Origin: Cylicocyclus nassatus
Lineage: Eukaryota; Nematoda; Chromadorea; Rhabditida; Strongylidae
DNA length: 64,000 bases
Assembly (NCBI GenBank): GCA_958299035.1
Contig: CATQJL010000305.1
Coordinates: 28,958,040 to 29,022,039 of the forward strand
Reading direction: 5' to 3'
The notes under the pieces were generated by a model. It saw only the letters and a list, made by a program, of their open reading frames with translations, did not search any database and was not told the origin of the DNA. Position numbers and translations under genes: made by a program. Below are positions 27,101 through 37,100 of this stretch, in pieces (positions within the stretch are counted from its first letter, which is position 1; each line of letters begins with the position of its first letter).

Positions 27101-30100
27101 CTAATTTGAGAGTAGGTTTAAAAAGAGATGCGATGTTCTCATCACTTCTGACTCACCCTATTAATTCTTGTTTGCAACTTAAGCAAACTCTATCGAACCA
27201 AAAAAATTCATATTGAAAGTGCATTAGAAATAAAAAAGTTAGACACATGCACGAGCCCCTATGTAATTTGATATTTTGCAGTTCTTGCACGTTTCTTGGG
27301 GATATAGAATAGCCAATACAGCAATTCCTTTCCTTTTTCATCAATCAAATTTTTGCATTTTTTTTGCAGCAACGAGACGTTCGAATTCTCGTCGTTGACG
27401 TCGCCGAGGACATGGCAGCCATCGTGTTGTGCGAAGCGTATCATCGTCATATGTACGGCGAAAGCTATGTGTGGATTCTGCCTGGTTATCATTCCACAGT
27501 GTGAGTGGCCTAGCCTTGTAATTAAGTACAGCTTAATTTAAGGTTGTCACGAGAATAAGTCGTTTCTCAGGCTAACGTGCTAGTGGGAATTCAGGATCAT
27601 GGGAAACATTCGATAAAGCAAAGCGCGCTAACGATAACCCAATTTTCAATAATTTTTGAGTCACATAAAATTTGTATTCTCTACAAGCAGTAAATATTCC
27701 GAAAATAGAACAGAAGACTCAAAACACTATCTGCTGACTCGTCTCATGCATTTGTAGACATATAAAAGCTCATAATGACCTCGCCTTATTTTTTCTAATC
27801 TGCAAAATAAACTATGGGTGGCTGAACAAATGGCACCCCACCATTAAGGGTCCTTTCACGCAAACAATCACATTCTACAGACGACAGAAATATTAGGTTG
27901 GTGCAAAAGTTCGCTCGCACCATTTGTAAAAACTCATAACTTCCTGTTCTTTCGAAGTAATTTCACAAGACTGATTCTACTAGATGTAGAACTGTTTATG
28001 AAAATGGTTTTGCTGCTCTCTGGCAAGAGCGAGCTTTTGAAAGAAAAGCAGGAGAATAAAACCACTACAGATTTGAAGTTTTTGAGTCGCGCCGTTAAAA
28101 CTCTATAAAATTCTTAGCAAGCAGTGATTCAAGCTTTATTCCACCCTTAACTATGTAGATTTTTAGCATCTCTGTAAAAAGTTTCGATTTTTAAAAAAAA
28201 TTAGACTTGCTGTTTTGTATTCACTAGAAATCATAACTCTTTAACTCTTTACAGAGGTGCTTATTTGATACCTCTGCACAGTTGGAACGAATGAATCAAA
28301 GGGCTTATTCTACTGCTCGCTCCGAATTTCGCACGTTTCAGAATTTTAATAGCTTAACATGAAATAACCGAAGATGACGTGGTTTTATTCTTTTTCTTCT
28401 ATCTCAGAAGCTATCACTTGTTAGAGAAAAGCAAAGGCACATTTACAAAGAAAATGGTTTTCTCTGTCTAGGTGTGTAATTCATGAGAGAGCAAAAAGTT
28501 ATGATTTTTCAAAAATGGTGCGAACAGACATTTGCACCAACCTAATATAATACTCATATCAAATCATTTATAGGGCATTTAAAAAATCGTGGCGATGACT
28601 CGACCGCGCGCGACACGCACGCCACTTCCAGAAATCGCGTTTTCTTGGTTTTCATCTCTAGTCAAATGGTTTTTTGCTTGGTACGATGATATTCAGACAC
28701 TGGAAGTTGCTAAGCTGAACGCTGAGGTGGTGCTTTCTCGTATGAGCGTTTTACGCTTCTGTGGGCGCAAAGCCGCAGTAAAGTCCATCGTCACGATTTT
28801 TCAAATGAACTATACATATCCTGAAAATGAAAATTTAGCTTTGAATCCCTAGAACATGACGTTATTCTACAGCTGCATAGTTTCCTCTAAATTTATCCAT
28901 CATTGGATTAAGAAAATAGGAGAATATGTAGCTTTTTTGCGAATATTATGGGCAAAGCAGTTTGTCTTATGCATCGTATGCTTATGTATATCTCCGACAT
29001 CAATTTTTGAAAGACTGGAAGACATTCTATACTACTTCGTATAAAAATTGCAAGAAGCCAACATTTCAGATGGATGACCGTCAACACAACTAATTGCACT
29101 AACGAGGAACTGCAGCAAGTTTTTGAAGGTCACTTCGTTGTGGAGTTTGCGCTGGTCAGGAAGGATAATAAGACCCACGTTATAGGCGGAAAGGTTGGTA
29201 AAAAAATGATACAGAATGTATGGGGTAGAGGACGATAACCAGCGCGGATAGCTGGTACGAGAATATAACGTGTAAAGGTGCATGGTTTGTTGCAAATGTC
29301 CGCGCTGGACCTCCTTTCGGCGACATAGCGTGCTCTATCCCACGTAGATCAATATATGATGATCTAAATATTTTGATCCAATGATTTTTCCAGCGAGCAT
29401 CATACATCTGGACAGAACTTAGCCGAGAATCGCCAAATATTTGGCAGGGTTATCTCTACGATGGCTTGTGGACCCTGGCTGTTGCTTTGAGCCAAGCTTT
29501 AGGAGCTGATGCATCATTCTCCCATACGAAATTACTTTCAGCCATAAATAACAGCTCTTTTGAAGGCGTTACGGTAGGCTTACGGTACCTTTTTACACGC
29601 CGTTTCTAATAGCGCCTTATTGTTCACAGGGTCGTGTTCGATTCGAAAACAATGAAAGACTCGGACTTGTGGACATACGCCAATGGCGTAATGGTGAATA
29701 TGACGATGTAGGTCATTATGATGGTGCAAGTGATATTTTCGACATGAAGGAGGATTTGGGAGGTGAGTAAAGTAGAATAAACAAAACCACGCAGTCTCCT
29801 CCTCTCAAGCAGACAACATATACTAACTGTAGTGTGCAGGAATGCATGTTTGTGTCAGATGTCCGATAGGCTCAGCCTACTGGTCTATGCCCTACCATTC
29901 ATAAGCGTTATTTTTCAGGCTGGGTCCCGCCACTGGATGCTACCGTAATCGAAAGAAAGCGCGAATACATCTCCAATCTGCTATTTATTGTTATGTCATT
30001 CCTAGCACTGACTGGAATCTCAGTGTCGCTAATTTTCTTGTTTTTCAACATAAAATATAGGGATCACAGGTGCGTGAACCCCTGATTTACGGAGCATTAC

Positions 30101-33100
30101 GTTCGATTCCATTTTTAGGTTCATCAAGATGTCATCGCCAAACATGAATAATCTCATTATCTTTGGTTCAATGTTCACTTTTGCTTCTGTGGTGCTTTTT
30201 GGTATTGATACGAGAATACTGTCTAGTGATAATTTCGTCAAATTATGCTATGTGAGTATACTTCCTACAATATAAGGTTCAAAATCTAATATATAAAGAA
30301 TCTCATCAAAATTTGGGATTCGAATGAATAGTTAGAAACAAAATTTAGGTGAAAACGTGGACGCTGTGCTTAGGTTTCACGCTTGCTTTCGGGTCGATGT
30401 TTTCGAAAACATGGAGAGTACATTCGATCTTCACGAACATCAGAATGGATCGAAAAGCGATAAAGGTATGCAAAAGGCGTTCCAGTACCAAATCTTTCCA
30501 AACTATCACTGATAGGTCATGAAAATGACGAGAAAACATTGCAATAATAGTATTCTTCTTGGTAGAAATGCATACTAAGCTGCATTCGGATATCGAGATG
30601 AGTCAAACTTTGACTCTTTTTTCAGTATGAATTAGGTTAAACCAAAAGTCAAGCCAAATCAAAATTTAAAAAATCGAAAGGTAAGTGCTTCCAACCAGGA
30701 AACATTTTGGATTTGCAGAGTTGACGATTCAATTAAGATTATAGAGAGATAGAGTGGCTATTCGAATTTCTAACTCGGACCTTGTCGCCAAAGAGCCAAG
30801 AAACTGTAGTTGATAGATGATTAACTCTTTTTTGATAAACTTTACTGTAAGCAACTATAATCATGAGAGCAGTTACGCATTTATCAAGACTGAAGTGACA
30901 GAACTTTTGGTTTTTCATTACGATCACTGAGTTGAAATATACTTGTCAAAGTGCAAAGTTTTTCAATTTACCTCTTGCGCGTCTATTTCTTGCCTTCTTT
31001 TTTCACAACTTCGAAGGAGACGTTGTTATTTGATAGGTCCCAAGGTATTGAAACTCGGCAAACACTGCAACACTGACGCAAGATGTAAAGATTTCCAAAA
31101 AATTTTGCTTAATGATGGAAATCTCAAAGTTCCAAGTTAGCGAGAAAAGCAAAAAATCAAAATGAACCAAATTGGTTGTCTTTCACATTCAATAGGAACA
31201 TTTTGTGGATTCATGAAAAAGAGCAAGCTCCGCACTGAAAAAGGGGCAAGCCTATTTCTTTATAACTATCCATGGAAGTGCTTCCATGAATAGTTATAAT
31301 GAAACAGGCTTACAAATCCCCTAGTATTTTAGCTTTATTGTTTCCCATATGCATACACAGTTAATTGGTTTCAACTTTTTTCATACAGATAGATTCCATA
31401 TCTTGCTTACTTCTGGCAATATTTGTGATTTCTAGGATTCCAAGTTGCTTCTGATCCTTGCCGGGCTTCTCTTTGTGGATGTGCTGGTGTTAACACTTTG
31501 GGCATTAGTCTCCCCATTCCGTATGTCTGTCATGGAACTGCAACAGATAGTGAGTCTCAGAAGTTCACTGATAAAAAAAACTATAGTAAAAGAAATTTTC
31601 CAGCATATCGACGACAGAGTGATAGTACCTGAAATCGAAAAATGTCATTCCAAATATTCTGCTGTATTTCAAGCAATACTATATGCTGTTAAAGGAGTAC
31701 TTATGGTGTGTTAGCAGCAAATCTCTACCTAGCAAGAAGAAATGGATTTATTTTGTAAAATTTCAGATTCTCGGCTGCTTTCTTGCCTGGGAGACGAGGC
31801 ATGTTAATGTTCCAGCACTGAATGACAGTAAATACATAGGAATGAGTGTGTACAACGTTGTGGTGATGAGCACTCTTGGATTATCAATTAGCGTTATTTT
31901 ACAGGTTAGGACATCAAGGTCAAGTGTAAGCCGCTATGCGCGAGCGCAATGCGGCGCGTACTTCTATCCAGGATTGCGCTCGTGCGCGATGCGTAGCGGC
32001 AGGCCGGATTGGCCGAAAATACGTTCGCGTTAAAAGCCCTTGCCCCCATAAAATACTCATTTTGTCCCCAAGATTGTCAAAAAAATTATCAAGAATTCTT
32101 GCAGGAACGCGTCAATGAAGCTTTCGCTCTCGCATGCTTTTTCATTATATTTTCAACAACTCTCACTCTGTGCTTGGTTTTCGTACCTAAGGTAAAACTT
32201 TCTACTTCAATCAATTTTTCTAACAAAGAAAATCTATCTCTAGATTATTGAACTAGTACGAAACCCAGCTGGAAGTAATCCACGAGCATATCGGCGTGGA
32301 ATGATGAAATCCGTTGTGGCCAAAGAAAGTCTCCGAACAACGACTAATCAGAGCATGTAAGTTCAGATACATAAAGGCTACCGCAGGACGAAGGCGCAGA
32401 AGCAGTATTAGTTGAGCGGGCGCGAAAGCGGCGCGCGCGTATCTTCACCGTTGTAAATCCAGAATCCATGCGCTCTGCGGTTAATAGAGCCGCGTTCGCG
32501 TCCAAAGATATTGCGCCTTCGACATAGATCACTGCAGGTTTTTGTAGACTCCTTGGAGTGCTTGCATTTATCGATTGATTAGCTCAAAATGATATCTTTA
32601 GAACGGACAACTACAAAGATTTATTGGCAAAGGCAGAAGCCGAAAATCAACTACGGCGGCGATATGTACATCAGGTATGTAAGCGTATAGTCGCTCCATG
32701 ACGCAAAGAATGCACTGCGAAGCGGCTGCGGAGCGGTTTAACGTCGGTATAAATTCTTCTCACATTCACTTTTTTCAATTACGTTGATGATTGCCTCGCT
32801 GTAATACGGAGAACACAACATCATCTGCATCGCATCAATAAGAATTTTTTTTTGATTTTCCAAAACCATTTTATCGATTTTCACTGAAGACTAAAGCCTT
32901 CAAAATCACAAAAAAAGTTCTTTACTAGAAAATTTTACGTAATGTTTTTCCAGAAAAGCACACAATTATGGGACTTGCTCGAAAAATTACGTGAACTAGG
33001 CGACACTCAATTTTTACAACAAGGTAAAATTGTAGAATTTCTGGAGGCCTAGTCCGGGCGGAACTTCGACTTTTATTTCCCTCATCCTGGCCTTCTGGGA

Positions 33101-33864
33101 AGTGAATGGCAAAACTGTTTCTTGAAAACTCTATTTGTCAAAATACATCCTTTATTGAATCTATGTCTTAATGTATGTCTATGCGGCGCTACTGGAATCT
33201 ATGAACCAATCACCAACTGGATAGGCGGAGACACCAGAGAGGTGATTGGTTGGCGGATTCCGACATCGGGCGCCTGAGTGGTTTGGTCACTCGACATCAT
33301 CAGCCAATCACACTTAAGTGGGCGGGAGGTAAGAGGGGATGGCACATCCTTTTTATTTAGCAGTTTTTTTTATGAACTTATGTTTCGACATTTTGAAAGC
33401 TTTTAAACGCAGTTCAAGACTCAGTCGCCTTTTCGCCCCTCCTCCCCCCTCCCCTCCCCCAGAAGGTCCACAAATGAGAGAGAATCGAAGCTGAAAAACT
33501 GCCAGAAGTCTGCCTAATGGCATCTCTACACCGAAACATAACTTCTAACTTTCAGATTGGTGTTTTGCTAGTGGCATAATGCCATCTCCATTGCCAGAAA
33601 AAGACAAAGCTCCATTGATACCGGACAAGAGGTACGCAAAAGCATTGCGGAAAAATTTATTTAGCTGTATCCGTTTCAGAAATTCTGCTAATGGGCCAGC
33701 TCCTGTGCCTTATGAAAACGGTAATAGACGACATTGTTTTTGAAACTCCTGGACCAGCATTTTTTTGATAGGAGGAACCAACAAATTTGTAAAAATATCA
33801 GTTTCTAGGTGAACAGCGTGGATGGCCATGGGTAGATCCAGAAGAGCCAAGTACAATGCTTTAA
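12167..33864 (+). CDS. gbb-1: GABA-B receptor subunit 1 (class C GPCR), 22 exons
   Basis: Metabotropic GABA receptor subunit of the plasma membrane; in other animals subunit 1 binds GABA and pairs with subunit 2, which couples to Gi/o. Exons: 12167-12412, 19717-19806, 20468-20566, 24015-24146, 25346-25462, 27370-27500, 29070-29193, 29394-29573, 29630-29762, 29919-30069, 30119-30251, 30349-30465, 31436-31549, 31604-31705, 31767-31904, 32105-32191, 32244-32356, 32602-32674, 32954-33023, 33556-33631, 33680-33720, 33809-33864. Every junction is GT/AG and the joined frame is open for 840 codons. The start at 12167 gives a hydrophobic signal peptide ([18 protein letters not shown]). Exons 1-9 encode the Venus flytrap domain ([46 protein letters not shown]). 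Exons 10-16 encode seven transmembrane helices (first at about residues 436-462; [34 protein letters not shown]). Residues about 738-780 form the tail coiled coil ([27 protein letters not shown]) expected for heterodimerisation. The family assignment is firm; exact ends of the small tail exons are slightly less so. No canonical AATAAA was found after the stop. Confidence 0.95.
12413..18177 (+). other. First part of gbb-1 intron 1
   Basis: AT-rich intronic DNA, part of the 7.3-kb first intron. No alternative exon with convincing homology was seen. The 101-codon frame at 16953-17258 has no recognisable domain. Confidence 0.5.
18178..18681. mobile_element. Mariner-type MITE M3 in gbb-1 intron 1
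   Basis: Starts CTAGGTTGTCCCATAA and ends TTATGGGACAACCTAA, flanked by TA. Shares an internal segment (TCTATCGAATGGTACCCTG) with M1. Confidence 0.78.
19920..20238. mobile_element. TTAA-flanked MITE (piggyBac-like), copy 2, gbb-1 intron 2
   Basis: Begins TTAACACATTGACGACAA and ends TGTCGTCAACGTGTTAA. Contains tandem GTGACCCACATGGT units. Intronic, in the same strand sense as the host gene or opposite (not determinable without a transposase). Confidence 0.72.
20671..20898. repeat. Near-perfect hairpin in gbb-1 intron 3
   Basis: 66-bp arms (20671-20736 and 20833-20898) are exact or nearly exact inverted copies, separated by 96 bp. It contains GAAGCGGTTAGTAATAAAGC and its complement. Confidence 0.88.
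20967..21360. mobile_element. Partial mariner-type MITE M8 in gbb-1 intron 3
   Basis: Left end TTAGATTGTCCGGAAAATAA after a TA, with an internal CAAGCTCTACAA segment as in M1. No right terminus was found, so it is truncated or diverged. The right limit is approximate. Confidence 0.45.
22901..23922. mobile_element. Mariner-type foldback MITE M4 in gbb-1 intron 3
   Basis: Begins TTAGGTTGTTCCGAAAGTTC and ends GAACTTTCGGAACGACCTGA, flanked by TA on both sides. The arms carry inverted copies (TTTTTACCATGTCCAA and complement). Confidence 0.82.
24712..24896. mobile_element. Small hAT-type MITE in gbb-1 intron 4
   Basis: Ends CAGTGGCGGTCC and GGTCCGCCATTG, flanked by TACATAG on both sides (7 bp exact). 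CAGTGGCG ends are typical of hAT MITEs. The interior is GC-rich and non-coding. Confidence 0.7.
26434..27160. mobile_element. Mariner-type MITE M6 in gbb-1 intron 5
   Basis: Left TTAGGTTGAGTCAAAAGTAA pairs imperfectly with right ACTTCTGACTCACCCTA. The left side is flanked by TA; the right boundary is less clear. Confidence 0.6.
27893..28545. mobile_element. Mariner-type MITE M5 in gbb-1 intron 6
   Basis: Begins TTAGGTTGGTGCAAAAGTTC and ends TTTGCACCAACCTAA, flanked by TA. The outer 18 bp match the well-known terminus of cecropia-type mariners such as Hsmar1 (established knowledge). Confidence 0.82.
31248..31311. repeat. 64-nt hairpin in gbb-1 intron 12
   Basis: Arms of about 31 nt pair with about three mismatches around a tiny loop (GGAAGTGCTTCC centre). 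The size and shape resemble a miRNA precursor or a mini foldback. Confidence 0.75.
31930..32000. repeat. GC-rich imperfect hairpin in gbb-1 intron 15
   Basis: GCCGCTATGCGCGAGCGCAA pairs with the right arm TTGCGCTCGTGCGC...TAGCGGC. Strikingly GC-rich beside AT-rich intron DNA. Confidence 0.6.
32369..32538. mobile_element. Short TIR repeat R, copy 2, gbb-1 intron 17
   Basis: Diverged copy of the 5,243-5,410 element, sharing GACGAAGGCGCAGAAGCAG, GTTGAGCGGGCGCGAA and ATGCGCTCTGCGG. Confidence 0.6.
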
Positions 33865-34119
33865 GATTATTGTTACGAGTTGTTTTATTGTGTAAATACT
33901 GTCAATTGCTGAGATGAATTTTATTTATATAAAGTTAACTTTTTTCTTTATACTTTAGTCCAATTTTTAAAATTCGGCTGTGGTTTGTTGTTTTTTCATT
34001 TAACAGTGTATATTGTTCTTTAAAAATTGGAGCAATTGACAAAAAGTTTATCAGTGACGAGTAACATGGCAAGAACCTGGTATGATCTAATTATTGCTTC
34101 AATAATTATTATTCTGAAA

Positions 34120-37100
34120 TCAGTAAGTGGCGAAATCTTGCTGAAATCCTCCACCGCCTCCGCCAAATCCGCCACCACCTCCACCGCCTCCTCCGAAGCC
34201 TCCGCCGCCACCGCCACCACCGTCCTGAAAAATCCATCAAGAAATTTGCACTAATTTGGTCCTATCTGGGCTCGTACCTTCTTCTTGAAGACGTCCTCAT
34301 TATTCAAGCCAGCAAGGGTTTGATAGTTCGGATCAAATGTGCCAGCCATTTTCTTACCACCAGGCTCTGGTGCACGAATTTGTTGTCCTCCACCACCGCC
34401 GCCTCCTCCACCAAATCCTCCACCACCTCCTCCTCTTCCACCAATTCCTCCACCACCTCCTCCAATACCACCTCCACCAAAGCCGCCACCAGCACCTCCA
34501 CCGCCAAAGCCTCCATCCTGAAATTCTTTATTTGAAGTTGAATCTGAAACCTAAGGAAAAATTTCTCTTACCTTTTTCTTGAAAACATCGTCATTGTTCA
34601 AACCAGCGAGTGTCTGATAGTTGGGATCATATGTTCCAGCCATTTTCTTACCGCCAGGCTCTGGTGCACGAATTTGTTGTCCTCCACCAACGCCGCCTCC
34701 TCCACCAAATCCTCCGCCACCACCTGGTCCACCAAATCCTCCACCATCTCCTCCTCCACCAAATCCTCCACCACCTCCTCCTCCACCAAATGCTCCACCT
34801 CCACCAAAGCCACCTGCACCTCCTCCCATGCCGCCACCCTGACCGTAAAAGAGAATTAGCCAGAACGCACCGAAAGTTCTCCAAAATTTTGCTACCTTCT
34901 TTTCCTGAAAAACGTTTGCATTATCAAGTCCAGCGAGTGTTTGGTAATTAGGATCATATGTTCCCACAACTTTATTCTCTTTTGGTGGCCGTATATTTAA
35001 CTTTGCCGGCTGCTAAAAACCTTTTATTCAGCTTTGTCGCGCATAGAATTGTAAGGGCAAGTGGGGGTATCATATTTATGAGGAAAGTGATTGGGAGGCT
35101 TTAACTAAGCCATTGCACAAGTCGTAGCTTATATGGTTTGTTCGTAGGCGAGCAATTAAACTTTGAGTTTTAACCCAGACCGTACCTTCTACTGTACTCG
35201 AGAATCGATGCGCTCGCAAGAGCACGGTCTGGGCGGGAAACTAAAATTGGTTCTCTCGAACACGAATGGACCATATGAGCTGACTCTTGGGCACAAGCCT
35301 AGTCTTGATTCCTCTATCAATCTCCTCAGTGAGAACTCCAGTTATGCTTGTGAAATCTTTCTGGAAACAATTTGAAAGTGAATGACGTACCCGCGCTTCA
35401 TTAGTGCCAAAAGGTCCATCTCTTGATTGACCTGGTTCTCTAGATTCTCCTTCTTCTTTATAACCCTAGAAGCAACGCGAAATTGAGATTGCAGAGTAAC
35501 TTGAGAGACCACAACCTACCTCCATAAAAGCCGATGGATATTGTTCCTGAAAAGATAGAAAGACTTAGAAGGATGTTGCATGGCAAAGAGCCAGTTGCTG
35601 ATTCTTTAAAGGACTTTTAACAAATTCAAAAGGATTATGACAGTGAAACACCACCTCGGGCTTTCGCTTTCGTGCTTAGATTACGCGAGATGCAATCAAC
35701 GTTCGCTTCGTCACGAAAATCACATATGCGGTTTTGGTGTCAGAAAACTGTGACGCGATCATTACATAGAGAAATCGCTTGAAACTGAGCGGTGCCGCCT
35801 GACAAGGAAGAAGGTGGCGGAATTTTTCTTTGAATTTGTGAATTGCCAATATCGTACAAAAAGGCCAAAGGAAAGCCAAGAAAATGAGGGAATGTTTCAC
35901 AATCTTCAAATATGTGAAAACAAGTACAATTTCTTTGGGGTAATAGCGGGGCCAGAATGTAATACCACTGAGGATAAAGTGCAGTTTGTAATTCCAAGAA
36001 CACCCATTTCTTTGGAGTTGTGGGACTTTCTGAAGGAAACCCAAAAATTCCCCAAATCCATAAATATGGGGTGCTCGTATGATAATAAATCGCACTTTAG
36101 TAATCGGCTTATTGAAACTAATAGGGATTGAGATGGAGTGCCGGACAACAACATTGATGACTTCAATATCTCGCATAAGACTAACCCAAGAGCTATAAAT
36201 ACTTAGTTAATGGACTTTCTACTACAAAACCTTCGTAGAATCTCCATCAACATCTTTTGATAGAGATGGATTGTTGGAGCCCACTTTTTCGTGTGTTCCC
36301 CTGCCGTATTATATGGCAGGAACAAACGGGGGTGGTGCAGGAGGAACTAAAGGGCTGTCGCCTGTATCAGGAGATAATTAAGAGCGCGAGCGCTGTGGAG
36401 AATATTTTGGCAAGGATCTAAGAAAACTTGGCAAGGGTATCCCTTAGGAACAAATATTCATAAGTTTGCCTGGAGATGGCTTTGAAAAATTTGAAAAACG
36501 GGTTTGTAATGCAAATTGGGAGGCGCATTCAGTGGTTCCAAAAGTAAGTGAAAATATAGAATTTAGTGGTAGCACTTGGTCCGTTCTACAGTATCCAAAA
36601 TTAAGGCATTGTTGAGTGAGGACGAGGGTGGCTACCGTAATCCATTTTGCCGACAGGCCCCCACAGCTAGTCAAAGACTTCCGACCGCTTGCTTGTTCAT
36701 ATTATGAAAATGAAAGGGCCCTTCTACCACCTGCGATAAAGAAGAACATTGAAACGACGGAGGAATGGTCATATCTGAATCTATCAACCTTTTAGGGCAG
36801 GGCATACTTCACGCGATTTCAGTCGTGACGCGATTTGGCAATATTGCAGCTGTCCATAACTCACTGTAAGCACATTTTTAATGTATAGAAGATAGGGCAT
36901 TTTATCAATCCACGTAAGTTATGGACACGGTGCATGTGCAGTTTGCTAGTGTCGGATCTGAAAACTTCTGGCGAACTGCCAAATCGTGCCGCGAATGAAA
37001 TCGCGTGAAGTATGCCCGGCCCTTTTCCCATGTTACTTGAAGTAGTCATAATTAGCCTTTTTCAGTGCATAAATTGTTGAATCTGCTGATCTGATACATC

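Noticed and set aside
30628..30943. Further mariner MITE starting TTAGGTTAAACCAAAAGTC
   Set aside because: Only one end-like sequence was seen; no matching right terminus or second TA flank.
34320..34951. Plus-strand proline-, serine- and leucine-rich open frames
   Set aside because: They are antisense shadows of the glycine-rich exons of the minus-strand gene, whose splice sites and repeated motif are coherent.
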